Origin: UBA6168 sp041741095
GTDB lineage: Bacteria; Bacteroidota; Bacteroidia; Chitinophagales; Saprospiraceae
Assembly (NCBI GenBank): GCA_041741095.1
Contig: JBGSKQ010000111.1
Location: 62,001-126,000 of the forward strand
Reading direction: 5' to 3'
DNA length: 64,000 bases
Shown: one piece after another, positions 7,648-18,100 of the stretch
How the letters are laid out: the number at the start of each line of letters is the position of its first letter
Numbering within the stretch: the first letter of the stretch is position 1
Program-made: the position numbers and the translations under genes
The notes under the pieces: generated by a model
What the model was told of the DNA's origin: nothing
Databases searched by the model: none
What the model saw: only the letters and a program-made list of their open reading frames with translations

Positions 7648-8448
7648 TTAATACTCCCACAGGTCATGTTCATAGTTGAAAATTTCCTGTTTGATTTTAT
7701 CGGCTTCCAATAAGCGGTCAACGCCTGAATAGAGGTCTTCCAGGCGGTTGTCCCGCACATTTTCCTCCTTATAGACATAGCTGGCAAAACGACGCATTTC
7801 AAAAACATCCTCCCAGGTCGTGCGGGCAGCCCCGTTGCTTTCAACAAAGGCCAATTCCTTCGCCAGCACTTCCCGGGAGGTAGGATAGTGTACCCAGAAG
7901 AGCGGTATCTCGCCGATGAGGTCGCCGTTTTCCGAGTACTTCTCTTTCAGTGGAGCAATGCCAAGGATGCGCACTTGCAGGCTGGAAGTTTTAGTATCGA
8001 AAAACCATATTTCCTTGATGCGGAAGCGCTTCACATCTTCATAGAAAACCCTGGTTTCGACAGGGATATATTCAACGTTGTATTCGTCTTTCACAATAGG
8101 CACGGTGTCCCAGCTAATGATGGTAGCCATAGCCTCTTCTTGGGTCAGCGCACGGGAGAAGTCGTCCTTCTCTGCGCTGTACGCAATGATTTCCCCTTGT
8201 TCCGCTGCATTTACAATGATGTTGAAAAGCGGTGCTTTTGGGTAAACGAAAGGCAGGTTCATCTTCTCCCTGGTGTCTATGACCCGCCAGGTGCGTTTTT
8301 GCCAAAGGATGTCCCGCTCGTTGGGAATTTCATGTTGGAGCAGCTGTTTTTCGGGGACAACTTTCCGGTAAGCAATGTCGTCGAGCGGTTGGGCAAAAAG
8401 AAGCGTTGAGGCGCTGATGAGCGCTGTTAGCACAAATAGTTTTTTCAT
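7648..8448 (-). CDS. gldN: gliding motility / T9SS protein GldN
   Basis: 266 aa with a cleavable signal peptide (MKKLFVLTALIS...LFAQ). The mature part shows the GldN pattern: DILWQKRTWRVIDTREKMNLPF near the start, then EEAMATIISWDTVPIV, FRIKEIWFFDTKTSSLQVRILGIAP, IPLFWVHYPTSREVL and the C-terminal WEDVFEMRRFASYVYKEEN. GldN/PorN forms periplasmic rings with GldK at the outer membrane and links to GldM in the type IX secretion machine. It lies 29 nt downstream of gldM in the same operon. Confidence 0.96.
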   Translation of the reverse strand: MKKLFVLTALISASTLLFAQPLDDIAYRKVVPEKQLLQHEIPNERDILWQKRTWRVIDTREKMNLPFVYPKAPLFNIIVNAAEQGEIIAYSAEKDDFSRALTQEEAMATIISWDTVPIVKDEYNVEYIPVETRVFYEDVKRFRIKEIWFFDTKTSSLQVRILGIAPLKEKYSENGDLIGEIPLFWVHYPTSREVLAKELAFVESNGAARTTWEDVFEMRRFASYVYKEENVRDNRLEDLYSGVDRLLEADKIKQEIFNYEHDLWEY

Positions 8449-8477
8449 AAAAATTGGTAGGTTAAATTGTTATTATT

Positions 8478-9992
8478 TCATTTCAAAGTAAAAATCAATC
8501 CGGGCATTTTTCGGTCGTGCTCCTCTCCGGGGCAGTGGACTTTCACATTATCAAAATAAAAAACATCGCCCCGCTGTGCATTGTCTATCAGGCGACGGGC
8601 ATCGCTGCCAAAGCCACCTCCACTATTGGCGGCAGTGGCTGCATCACCCTTTCGGATGCGCACTACTTCAAATCCACGCACTTCGCATTTGGCGTTGAAA
8701 TCAAATTGGCCCATATCGGGAATGAGGCCACGTTGCGCCTGAAAATGAGAAACAGGCACGCTGCCTCCAACAAGGCTGCCCAATTTCATCACAGGGTCGG
8801 GAATGCGTTTCATCTTGTACTCAAATGTAGCCGGGGGCAAACCACCACCGCTCACGGTGATGGTCGCCTGGCCTGTCCTTTGGGGAATGACAACGTATTT
8901 ACCACTACTTTTTTTGGTTAGTTGAACACCGGTAGATGTGACTTTCATCTGGTCGGTTGGCACCCCGGCAGCGGAGATGGACACTGGGTTTTCAACACCA
9001 ACATAAAATACGTTCATGTTGTCCAAGCTCACCGCCACCGAGCGTTCGCCCACCTCGTAGCTGAAGCGTTTTCTGAAAGTTTCTGTTTCTCCAGTAAGCG
9101 GGTTTACCAAGCGGATGGCTATTTCGTGTTCTTTGGCACCAATGCTGGCCGGGCTATCGGTGAAAATCGCTTTCCCTTCCCGCACCGTCAGGGGCCTTCC
9201 GTCCACCGAAACCTGTATGTTGTCGGCGGTGCTGCTGTATGCTGCCAAGAATATTTCACCTTTGAATTCTTCGCCCCTAATCACATAGTTTTTATCGGAC
9301 GAAATGACAGGTGCGAATTTGTCGGGTTTCACCGTTGTTACATTCAGCTTGTCGGCAAAGTAGTTGAGGATAGCAGTTTCAGCCACTTTTACGTCGTTCT
9401 GGAATTTGGTGAGCATAGGCATCACTGCCGCCACGGGCATTTGTTGGAAGGTGAACTGCACCCAGTCTTTTTTGTTGGAATTGGCAGGTATCTCATTGAT
9501 TTTCAATGGAATGCTTTCCGCAATCCGCTGTCTTGCCTCCGGCTCGTCAATAAGTCCGAGCAGTTGTTCCCTAGTCTCCAAAGTTTTGTTTTTCAAAGTT
9601 TGGCCACGCCCTTCATTTACCAACAGTCGGGTAGGAATGTCCTTGTCGTCCTTCCGTTTGGGTAGGCCGTCCTCCCCGATTTCACCTGCGGCATCCAACA
9701 ATTCAGTTTTCATTTCACCCACTAAATCAAAGTAGTTTTTGGCAATCTGCTGCGCCTGTTCTGCCTTGGCCCGATAAGGCTCGAACTGGGTGTAGGCATT
9801 GGCCTGCTCGCCGATGGCCTTGGCGAGGTTATGGTTCGACTTGTCCATCAGGCTGTTGCTTTCACCCAGGCTTTTGTCTATGGTGAAAAATGCCTGGAGG
9901 ATTTCCGCTGAAACGTTGAGTGCCAACAGTGCTGTCAGCACAATGTACATGAGGTTGATAAGGAGCTGCCGTGGCTCTTTTGGTATTGACAT
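8478..9992 (-). CDS. gldM: gliding motility / T9SS motor protein GldM
   Basis: 504 aa from the ATG at 9992 (MSIPKEPRQLL); the ORF extends to 10064 but residues upstream do not fit the family. One N-terminal transmembrane helix (INLMYIVLTALLALNVSAEIL) is followed by a coiled helical region with DKSNHNLAKA and a long periplasmic part of beta domains. GldM and GldL form the proton-driven inner-membrane motor of T9SS and gliding, and GldM spans the periplasm to GldK/N. The usual partners gldK and gldL should be just upstream, but the next gene is tatC on the other strand, so the cluster is split. Confidence 0.94.
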   Translation of the reverse strand: MSIPKEPRQLLINLMYIVLTALLALNVSAEILQAFFTIDKSLGESNSLMDKSNHNLAKAIGEQANAYTQFEPYRAKAEQAQQIAKNYFDLVGEMKTELLDAAGEIGEDGLPKRKDDKDIPTRLLVNEGRGQTLKNKTLETREQLLGLIDEPEARQRIAESIPLKINEIPANSNKKDWVQFTFQQMPVAAVMPMLTKFQNDVKVAETAILNYFADKLNVTTVKPDKFAPVISSDKNYVIRGEEFKGEIFLAAYSSTADNIQVSVDGRPLTVREGKAIFTDSPASIGAKEHEIAIRLVNPLTGETETFRKRFSYEVGERSVAVSLDNMNVFYVGVENPVSISAAGVPTDQMKVTSTGVQLTKKSSGKYVVIPQRTGQATITVSGGGLPPATFEYKMKRIPDPVMKLGSLVGGSVPVSHFQAQRGLIPDMGQFDFNAKCEVRGFEVVRIRKGDAATAANSGGGFGSDARRLIDNAQRGDVFYFDNVKVHCPGEEHDRKMPGLIFTLK

Positions 9993-10331
9993 AGCACAAA
10001 TAGTTTTGAGCGCCATTGGCGGTTCGTCCAGTAGCAATGGCAAAGTGAGTCCAATCCAATTCATTGTTAATCAATGTATTGGGCTAAATTGGCTGCACCC
10101 TGCGCATAGCGCCCTTGGATTAAATTAGACTTGGAAAATTTTTGTAGTGGTATTTACATGAAGGCCGCTTTGGAAAGCAACTGTTTGAGAAGGAATCGCC
10201 TACTTAATGCGGGCTGCCAAAAAAAGGAACAACCTGTTCAGGCGCTTTTTTCTTAATCACAAAGTTCTTCTCATCGCTATGCCTTCTATTCTTACTTTTG
10301 CCTTTTCCCATTATACTTTCTATTTAAAAAA
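9993..10331. other. gldM-tatC divergent intergenic region
   Basis: This 339-nt gap holds the promoters of both divergent genes. Only one element is clear: TACTTTTG at 10293-10300, a -7 box for tatC about 30 nt before its ATG. No open frame here looks like a gldL or other gene. Confidence 0.5.
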
Positions 10332-11186
10332 ATGGCACTCGACCAATTAGGCATTGATGCACCGAAAAACGGCAAGAAAAGCGAAGAAAAAGAAATGTCT
10401 TTCTTCGACCATTTGGAGGAACTGCGCTGGCACATTGTCCGCTCCGTACTGGCCATCCTGGTACTGGCCATTGCAGCTTTTATTGCCAAGGACTTTGTTT
10501 TCAATACGCTCATCTTTGGGCCAAAACGGCCAGATTTCATCAGCTACGTTTTGCTTTGCAACTTCTCGCATTGGGCTGGCATTGGGGAAACGCTTTGTAT
10601 CGCACCGCCTGACTTTCAGTTTGTTACGCCCAATTTTGGCGAACCATTTTTGGTTCACATCAAAGCATCGCTCATACTGGGCGTCATAGGAGCCATTCCA
10701 TTTATTTTTTGGGAAATTTGGAAATTCGTGAAACCGGGGCTGTACGAAAAGGAACGCCAACTGACCCGCTATGCTGTTGGAATCTGCTCATTTTTGTTCC
10801 TGTTTGGAGTACTGTTTGGCTATTACGTAGTGTCCCCTTTTGCCGTTAGCTTTTTGGCAGGCTACAACCTGCCGGGCGTTACGCCTTTCCCGTCACTTGG
10901 TTCTTACATTAGTTATTTAGTCATGCTCACCATGCCAACGGGGTTGGTGTTTGAATTGCCCGTGGCGGTGTATGTGTTGACGAAGCTAGGCATCGTTTCT
11001 TCAGCATTTATGAAAAACTACCGCCGCCATGCCATTGTGGTGATTGTTATCCTATCGGCTATCATCACACCGCCAGATGTTTTCAGCCAAACCTTGATCG
11101 CCATTCCGCTTATACTGTTGTACGAATTGAGCATTGGAATTGCAAAACGGGTTGAAAAACAGGAAAAAGCATTGGCAAAAACCTAA
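10332..11186 (+). CDS. tatC: Sec-independent protein translocase TatC
   Basis: 284 aa. After a charged N-terminus comes the TatC signature FFDHLEELRWHIVRSVLAILVLAI, which opens the first of six transmembrane helices. Other landmarks are PFIFWEIWKFVKPGLYEKER, the FGYYVVSPFAVSFLAGY stretch, and the late ITPPDVFSQTLIAIPLILLYELSI pair of helices. TatC is the signal-peptide receptor of the twin-arginine system for folded proteins. TatA/B are not in the window. A membrane protein gene follows after 31 nt. Confidence 0.95.
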   Translation: MALDQLGIDAPKNGKKSEEKEMSFFDHLEELRWHIVRSVLAILVLAIAAFIAKDFVFNTLIFGPKRPDFISYVLLCNFSHWAGIGETLCIAPPDFQFVTPNFGEPFLVHIKASLILGVIGAIPFIFWEIWKFVKPGLYEKERQLTRYAVGICSFLFLFGVLFGYYVVSPFAVSFLAGYNLPGVTPFPSLGSYISYLVMLTMPTGLVFELPVAVYVLTKLGIVSSAFMKNYRRHAIVVIVILSAIITPPDVFSQTLIAIPLILLYELSIGIAKRVEKQEKALAKT

Positions 11187-11217
11187 AACTGACCATCCAG
11201 TCACCAAGCCACCCATC

Positions 11218-11682
11218 ATGCAACGCATATCATCGAATGTTACCTTATTGCTGAAAATATTCTTTCCGACTTTCTGGATAGTGTTTTTTGGCGTATTCAC
11301 TGTGGCAGTTTGGGTGGTAGATTTCCGGGTGGGCGCCTTGCCGCATGGGGCATTCAAGTTGGTCTGGACATTATTCTTTATCGTCTGCACCGCTATTTTC
11401 TATTTCACCGCATTTCAGTTGAAACGGGTCGAAATGGACGAGCTTTACATCTATGCTTCCAATTACATCAAGACTTACCGCTACCCCTACCATAATGTTG
11501 AAAAAATGACCGAGCGCAACCTGGGCTTGTTCCATCTGATGAATGTTTACTTAAAAGTGCCGGGGAATTTTGGCAAGCGCATCACTTTCCTGTTGGATGA
11601 AAGCATGTTGAAAGACTTTTTTGAAAAAAACCCAGCAATGGCAGGAGAAATAGGAAAGTTGAAAATCGAGGAGAAAAAATAA
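11218..11682 (+). CDS. small two-helix membrane protein
   Basis: 154 aa from the ATG at 11218; upstream in-frame sequence overlaps tatC. Two hydrophobic helices (LLKIFFPTFWIVFFGVFTVAVW and FKLVWTLFFIVCTAIFYFTAF) are followed by about 90 soluble residues with beta-type pattern and VEKMTERNLGLFHLMNVYLKVP. The layout resembles small membrane proteins with a PH-like cytosolic domain, but I do not recognise the family with certainty. It lies between tatC and cinA in one forward run. Confidence 0.6.
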   Translation: MQRISSNVTLLLKIFFPTFWIVFFGVFTVAVWVVDFRVGALPHGAFKLVWTLFFIVCTAIFYFTAFQLKRVEMDELYIYASNYIKTYRYPYHNVEKMTERNLGLFHLMNVYLKVPGNFGKRITFLLDESMLKDFFEKNPAMAGEIGKLKIEEKK

Positions 11683-11712
11683 TAGTCACGCCTTTTTTTT
11701 AACCATAAGCGC

Positions 11713-12957
11713 ATGAAAATCCACATCCTCACCATCGGCGACGAACTGCTCATTGGGCAAGTAATTGATACCAACTCCGCCAAGATGGCGCAATTCCTCC
11801 TTGAAATCGGTGCCCAGGTGATTGGCAAAACCGCTGTCGGCGACAATATGGATGACATGCTGGATGCCTTGGAAATCGCCACCCGAAAAGCCGATGCCGT
11901 ACTGATTACCGGCGGCCTTGGCCCAACTAAAGACGACATGACCAAAAAAGCCCTCGCCAAGTTCTTCGGCGTCGGCTTTGTGTTCCACCAAGGAACACTG
12001 GAGCGCCTGAATAAAATCCTGGAAAAATTCGACCGCCCCATGACCGATGCCCTGCGGGAGCAATGCTTCGTTCCGCTCAACGCCACCGTTTTGACCAACA
12101 AAATGGGCAGTGCACCGGGCATGTGGTTTGAAGAAAACGGCAAGGCCATCGTCTCCATGCCGGGTGTACCTTTTGAAATGGAATACCTGATGGAGCATGA
12201 AGTGCTGCCGAGGTTGCAAAAGCGCTTCAATGGCCTGCCAACCGCCCATCGCACTTTGCTCACGGCAGGGGAGGGCGAATCCATGATAGCCGAATACCTG
12301 AAGGATTTTGAAGAAAATCTACCTACCTACGTGAAGCTGGCCTACCTGCCCGCCATTGGCCGGGTGCGCCTCCGCCTTACCGTATCGGATGCCAATGAAG
12401 GTTTTGTCAGAAAGACACTGGACGAAAAATTCCGGGAAATGGAAGGCTGTTTGCCGCCAGTCTTAATTGCGGGCTACGACGAGGATACCCTGGAAGGGGC
12501 CATTGGCGAAACCTTGCGGAAAAGAGGGCTTACGCTTTCCACCGCCGAAAGCTGTACGGGCGGATACTTGGCGCATTTGATTACTGCTGTACCCGGTTCA
12601 TCCGATTACTTTTTGGGCAGCGTCGTATCTTATGCCAATGAAGTGAAAATGAGGCAGTTAGGTGTAAAAGAAGAAACGCTGAAAGCACAGGGTGCCGTGA
12701 GCGAAGAAACGGTACAGGAGATGGTGGCCGGGGCCATCCGCTTGTTGCAAACAGACATTGCCATTGCCACCTCAGGCATCGCCGGGCCAACGGGCGGTAC
12801 TCCCGAAAAACCTGTTGGCACCATCTGGCTGGCGGTTGGAAACAAAGAATGCATAGTCACCAAAAAGCTGCAATTAGGAAAAGATCGGATTCGGAATATC
12901 CAATATACCGCCATTCATGGCTTGAATATGTTGCGCTTGTTTTTGAGAGAAGGATAG
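11713..12957 (+). CDS. cinA: CinA family nicotinamide-nucleotide amidase / competence-damage protein
   Basis: 414 aa with both CinA modules. The N-terminal MoaB-like molybdopterin-binding domain has ILTIGDELLIGQVIDTNSA and ITGGLGPTKDDMTKKALA, with MGSAPGMWFEENGK and SMPGVPFEMEYLM further on. The C-terminal PncC-type amidase domain (from about 260) has LSTAESCTGGYLAHLITAVPGSS, GAVSEETVQEM and ATSGIAGPTGGTPEKPVGTIWLA. The enzyme deamidates NMN to NaMN in NAD salvage, and ADP-ribose pyrophosphatase activity is also known for the first domain. It is convergent with purA. Confidence 0.95.
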   Translation: MKIHILTIGDELLIGQVIDTNSAKMAQFLLEIGAQVIGKTAVGDNMDDMLDALEIATRKADAVLITGGLGPTKDDMTKKALAKFFGVGFVFHQGTLERLNKILEKFDRPMTDALREQCFVPLNATVLTNKMGSAPGMWFEENGKAIVSMPGVPFEMEYLMEHEVLPRLQKRFNGLPTAHRTLLTAGEGESMIAEYLKDFEENLPTYVKLAYLPAIGRVRLRLTVSDANEGFVRKTLDEKFREMEGCLPPVLIAGYDEDTLEGAIGETLRKRGLTLSTAESCTGGYLAHLITAVPGSSDYFLGSVVSYANEVKMRQLGVKEETLKAQGAVSEETVQEMVAGAIRLLQTDIAIATSGIAGPTGGTPEKPVGTIWLAVGNKECIVTKKLQLGKDRIRNIQYTAIHGLNMLRLFLREG

Positions 12958-13004
12958 AAATGTTTTCAAGATGAAGGACAGGCCCAAGCTTGGTTTACAG
13001 TTTC

Positions 13005-14291
13005 TTATACTTCCACCCCTACATCTTTCAAAATCAAACTGCTGCGCTCTGGCCCAGTGGATACCATTGTGACGGGAACGCCCAGTTTTTCCTCCAAAAA
13101 AGAAAGGAAAAGCTTGGCCGTGGAAGGCAGCTTGTCAAAATCTTCAATATCTGCGAGGGATTGCTGCCAGCCTTCGAAGGCTTCATACACAGGCTGGACA
13201 GGCACGCCACAGAGGTCATAAGGCAGTTCCATCCTGTTTTTTCCATCATAAAAATACGTTGTGGCGGCTTTTATTTCTTTGAAAATATTGAGTACGTCAA
13301 TTTTGGTGATGGCCAATTGCGTCACGCCGTTGAGCATGATGGTATAGCGCAATTGTGGCAAGTCAATCCAGCCACAGCGCCGGGGCCGCCCCGTTGTGGC
13401 ACCAAACTCAGCACCTTCCTTGCGCAGCAGTTCGCCCGTTTCATCTTCCAACTCGGTGGGAAAAGGCCCACCGCCCACTCTGGTGCAATAGGCTTTTGAG
13501 ATGCCGATGACCTCGCCAACGGAACGTGGTGCAACGCCGAGGCCGCTGCATACGCCTGCAGTTACGGTATTGGAGGAAGTGACATAGGGATAGGTGCCAA
13601 AATCAATGTCGAGCATTGAGCCTTGGGCGCCTTCTGCCAGTATTTTTTTGCCTTGTGCCAAATGGTCATTGATAAAATATTCGCCGTCCACCAGTTTGAG
13701 CGAACGGAGCGTTTCGAGCGCCTCAAACCACTTGTCCTCTTCTTTTTTCAGGTCAAAATCAATGGAAGGAAGGGCTTCGAGCAGGCCGAGGTGTTTTTGT
13801 TTTAGGCCGTCGTAGCGCTGCTGGAATTCTTCGAGCAGGATGTCGCCGACCCGCAGGCCGTTGCGCCCGGTTTTGTCCATGTAGGTGGGGCCAATGCCTT
13901 TGAGGGTCGAGCCAATTTTTTCCTTGCCTTTAGCTGCCTCGCTGGCCATGTCCAGATAACGGTGGGTGGGCAATATGAGGTGGGCTTTTTTCGCCACCAA
14001 CAAGCGGCTGCGGTATTCAAAGCCTGCGCTATCGAGGTTTTCAAGCTCCTTCTTAAGGGTAATCGGGTCAATGACCACGCCGTTGCCGATAAGGTTGATC
14101 AAACCCTCCCGAAAAATACCGGAAGGCACCGTGTGCAACACGAATTTTTTTCCGTCAAATTTCAAGGTGTGGCCAGCATTGGGGCCGCCCTGGAAGCGGG
14201 CCACCACGTCGTATTTTTTTGCCAAAAAATCAACAATCTTTCCTTTTCCTTCGTCGCCCCATTGCAGGCCGAGGATGACGTCTATTGCCAT
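13005..14291 (-). CDS. purA: adenylosuccinate synthetase
   Basis: 428 aa from the ATG at 14291 (MAIDVILGLQWGDEGKGK). An in-frame extension to 14348 only encodes the hairpin repeat. The P-loop-like GDEGKGK near the N-terminus, GGPNAGHT with the catalytic His, the IGSTLKGIGPTYMDKTGRNG stretch and the C-terminal GVPVQPVYEAFEGW are all present. It makes adenylosuccinate from IMP, aspartate and GTP in AMP synthesis. It follows fur on the minus strand, separated by a hairpin. Confidence 0.97.
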   Translation of the reverse strand: MAIDVILGLQWGDEGKGKIVDFLAKKYDVVARFQGGPNAGHTLKFDGKKFVLHTVPSGIFREGLINLIGNGVVIDPITLKKELENLDSAGFEYRSRLLVAKKAHLILPTHRYLDMASEAAKGKEKIGSTLKGIGPTYMDKTGRNGLRVGDILLEEFQQRYDGLKQKHLGLLEALPSIDFDLKKEEDKWFEALETLRSLKLVDGEYFINDHLAQGKKILAEGAQGSMLDIDFGTYPYVTSSNTVTAGVCSGLGVAPRSVGEVIGISKAYCTRVGGGPFPTELEDETGELLRKEGAEFGATTGRPRRCGWIDLPQLRYTIMLNGVTQLAITKIDVLNIFKEIKAATTYFYDGKNRMELPYDLCGVPVQPVYEAFEGWQQSLADIEDFDKLPSTAKLFLSFLEEKLGVPVTMVSTGPERSSLILKDVGVEV

Positions 14292-14309
14292 GTTGGTAAC
14301 TGGTAATCG

Positions 14310-14366
14310 GTGATCGGTGATCGGTGATTGGGCAAAACCAATCATCAATCACCGATCACCGATCAC
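14310..14366. repeat. tandem-word hairpin between fur and purA
   Basis: A perfect 20-bp inverted repeat pairs 14310-14329 with 14347-14366 around a 17-nt loop, each arm made of repeated GTGATCG words. It overlaps the fur stop codon (14363-14365) and ends 18 nt before the purA start. It could act as an attenuator between the two genes. Confidence 0.85.
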
Positions 14367-14836
14367 GATTTTTTTAAAAGTTTATCACAAGCCCCGTTGC
14401 AGTCGCCAAAGAGGTTGAGCGAATGGTAGGTGACGTTGAATTTGAGCAATTCCCCCATGGTGTCCTTTATTTGCTGGATACGGGGGTCGCAGAACTCGAA
14501 CACTTTGCCGCAGTCGTTGCAGATAAGGTGGTCGTGCTGTTTGTAGCCGTGGGATTTTTCATAAAGCGCCAGGTTTTTTCCAAACTGGTGCCGCTTGACG
14601 AGATCGCAGTTGACCAATAGTTCCAGGGTGTTATACACCGTGGCCCGGCTGACGCGATAGCTTTGGTTTTTCATGTGGATATAAAGCGCCTCGGCGTCGA
14701 AGTGGTCGTTGCGACGGTATATTTCTTCAAGGATGGCAAAACGCTCCGGCGTTTTGCGGAAAGCGTTTTGTTCCAGGTGGGAAGCGAACTTGGTTTTTAC
14801 TTCCTGGATGATGAATTCTTCATTTCTCACATTCAT
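14363..14836 (-). CDS. fur: Fur family transcriptional regulator
   Basis: 157 aa. The N-terminal winged helix has RKTPERFAILEEIYRRNDHFDAEALYIHM and SRATVYNTLELLVNCDLV. The dimerisation domain has the HDHLICNDCGKVFEF metal site with two Cys and His residues. The C-terminal part ends CNGACDKL, which gives a further CxxxC-type pair. Fur proteins repress iron or other metal genes when metal-loaded; whether this one senses iron, zinc or peroxide cannot be told. A -7 box lies upstream (14862-14869). Confidence 0.92.
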   Translation of the reverse strand: MNVRNEEFIIQEVKTKFASHLEQNAFRKTPERFAILEEIYRRNDHFDAEALYIHMKNQSYRVSRATVYNTLELLVNCDLVKRHQFGKNLALYEKSHGYKQHDHLICNDCGKVFEFCDPRIQQIKDTMGELLKFNVTYHSLNLFGDCNGACDKLLKKS

Positions 14837-15197
14837 GCTTCGTCTTTTCTCAAAGAAACAACAAAGGTAGTCAAAAGGTCAGTAATTGATGGGCGTAGAA
14901 AAATTAGCTGGCGAAGCTTCCAAAAACCATCAAAAGACCAATTTCAAAGCCGCCAAACACAATATTTTTGAAATATAAAAATGAATAGGGATGTAGTTGT
15001 AAAATTTTCCGCAATAGTTTTTATTTTCGCCAAAATTGTCAATCAGTGGACTCACCTTAACAGCTGCTCAATTTTCAATCGAATTTTTTTCCCGAAAACT
15101 GTCGTGCCTACAAATGTTAATGCCATGACCAAGTTTTGATTTTCCCCATTTTACAAAAAGTCTAAACCTGTTTATTTTATCATCTTACACCTAATTT
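14837..15197. other. fur / T9SS-cargo divergent intergenic region
   Basis: This 361-nt AT-rich gap contains a minus-strand TACCTTTG (14869-14862), a good -7 box 26 nt upstream of the fur ATG. I see no further gene, hairpin or clear promoter for the gene at 15198. Confidence 0.45.
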
Positions 15198-18100
15198 ATG
15201 AAGCGACTATTACTCTTTTGCTTCGCCATTTTTGGACTACAGACAGCTTTTGCCCAATTGCCTCCCGGCACTACGGCGCAAAACTGGACGATGACCGATC
15301 TCAATGGCGGCACACACACACTTTACAATTACCTGGACAACAGTAAAGTTGTTTTCCTGGATTTTTCCGCTACATGGTGCGGCCCGTGTTGGAATTACCA
15401 CAACACCCACGCATTCAAGGATTTGTACAACCAGTACGGCCCTCCTGGCTCCAACCAGGTGATGGCCTTTATGATTGAAGGGGACAACGATACAAACACG
15501 GACTGCTTGTATGACCTGCCGGGCTGCGTAGGCGGCACCCAAGGCAACTGGGTCAATGGCACGCCTTACCCTATCCTTGACAACGCATCTATGAACGGTG
15601 CTTATGCCATCAACTATTTCCCCACCATCTACGGGGTTTGCCCCGATAAAAAAATATATGAAGTGGGGCAGGTGTCGGAGCAACAGTTGTGGCAATTTGC
15701 CATTGGCTGTTCCGCACCTACTGTTGAGTTGGCTTCGGTCACCAATAATGACTGCTATGGGCAGAACAACGGCAGCATTACGGTAAATACGGATGGCGGC
15801 ATGCCCCCTTTTACATTTAATTGGAGCAACGGGGCCAGCACACAAAACCTCTCAAACCTTTCTGCCGGTAACTACATGCTGACGGTCACGGGCTCCCTGG
15901 GCGGCACCAAAACCTTCGGCCCATTTGCTGTCGAAGAACCCTCATCTTCCGTTTCTGTCAGCCTGGAATCTGTGACCCATGCCGGTTGCAGCGGTTTGGG
16001 CGGCACTGCCACGGTCGGCGCAGGTGGCGGTACTCCAGGCTATACTTATTTGTGGAGCAACGGAGCGAACACATCAACGGTATTTAACCTGCCTCCCGGC
16101 ATGTACAGTGTCACAGCTACCGACTTGAACGGCTGCTCTGAAAACTTGCAGGGAATTGAAATCGAGCCACCCACTTTGCCTTATGCATCTGCATCTACGC
16201 CAGGTATGCTTACCTGTACCAGTAACACTGTCACCCTGAGCGGCGCAGGCTCAACCACTGGGCCAGATATGGACTTCACTTGGACCACCACCGATGGCCA
16301 TATCGTATCCGGCGCCACCACCCTCAACAATTGCGTGGTGGATGCCCCCGGCACTTACAACCTCCTGGTGTTCAACTCTGCCAACACCTGCTCGGCATGG
16401 GCATCAACGGTGGTTGCAGAGGATGTTTCCGCCCCCACAGCAACTGCGGGTACGCCCGGAAACCTTACCTGTACCACCAATCAATTGACACTGATCGGAC
16501 AAGGCAATTCAGGGCCCGGCTATACGATTTTGTGGACTACGATTGGCGGCAACATCGTTTCGGGCGCTACCACCCTTAGCCCTGTCGTCAATGCTGCTGG
16601 TACTTATACCTTGACCATCACCAAAACCGTAAACGGTTGTACGGCAAGTTCTTCTACTGATGTGGTTTCCAATATTACCCAGCCCAACATTTCAGCCAGT
16701 GGTGGCGAGTTGACTTGCGCCAATGCTTCTGTCCAGTTGTCTGGCAACTCTACAACGAACGGCGTCACCTATCTCTGGACGGGGCCTAATGGCTACACTT
16801 CCAACCAGCAGAACCCTACTGTTTCGACAGAGGGCAACTATACCTTGAAAATAACGCAAACAGCCACGGGTTGCACCGCTACCGCACAGGCTCAGGTCGC
16901 TGAAAACACAACGGCACCGACGGCAGGCGCAAACGGTGGCACCATCAATTGCAACCAAGCCACTGTTACTTTGGCTGGCAACTCAAACACCAGCAATTCT
17001 ACTTTTGCCTGGACGGGGCCAAACGGCTATACTTCCGATCAGCAGTCGCCCACCATTAATGAAGCGGGCAACTACACACTGACTGTCACTGCGCCCAATG
17101 GCTGCACTGACGATGCGACCGCCGTGGTCAATCAAAATACTACTCCACCGACAGCCAGTGCAGGTGCAAACGGCGTTTTGAACTGCAACGCCAATTCGGT
17201 CGTATTGAACGGAACCGGCTCTTCCAGCGGCAACCAATACACTTACCTTTGGACGACTAATAATGGCCATATCGTTTCTGGTGAAAACACCCTTACACCT
17301 ACGGTGAATGCAGTAGGCGACTATTCATTATTGGTTTCCAACAACAATAACGGCTGCAATAGCAGCGCTGCTACCACTGTTACGCAGACTCCGCCCGTTT
17401 CTTCGGATATTGCTTCGCAAACGAACATCCTCTGCTATGGCAATGCCAATGGTGCAGCTACCATACAGGCCGCTGGCGGCAATGGGAATTTTACTTATGC
17501 CTGGTCGAACGGCCAGACAACGGCCACAGTCTCCAACCTGAGCGCTGGCGCTTATTCCGTGACCGTTTCCGATGGTGAAAACTGCACCTCTACAGAAAGT
17601 GTCGTCATTTCCCAACCTGGCGAACTGTTGGCCAACGTGACCGCTACGGCCCAAACCGCACCAGGCACAAATGACGGTTCGGCCACGGCCAGCGTCAATG
17701 GAGGCACAGGTGCATATACTTATAATTGGAGCAACGGGGCATCAACTTCTCAAATTTCTGGCCTTGCCCCTGGGAACTATACCGTTTCAGTAGCAGATGC
17801 CAACGGCTGCCAAAAAGTACAGACCGTGACGGTCAACGCCTTTGGATGTGCTGTTTCAGCCACAACCGTTGGAACGGATGTCACTTGCCACGGCATGGCC
17901 GATGGCACGGCTGGCATTGAATTGGCCAACGCTTTAGAACCTTCCAGCTACGAATGGAACAACGGCGAAACAACGGCCACTATCAGCGGCCTCGCTCCAG
18001 GCACCTACACCGTGTCTGCTACCGATGGCAACGGTTGCGAAGTGGTCGCCTCCATTGATGTGGAAGAACCGGGCGCTTTGAATGCCAACGCTACCTCAAC

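Noticed and set aside
14292..14348. N-terminal extension of purA
   Set aside because: It encodes the hairpin repeat and precedes the family N-terminus.
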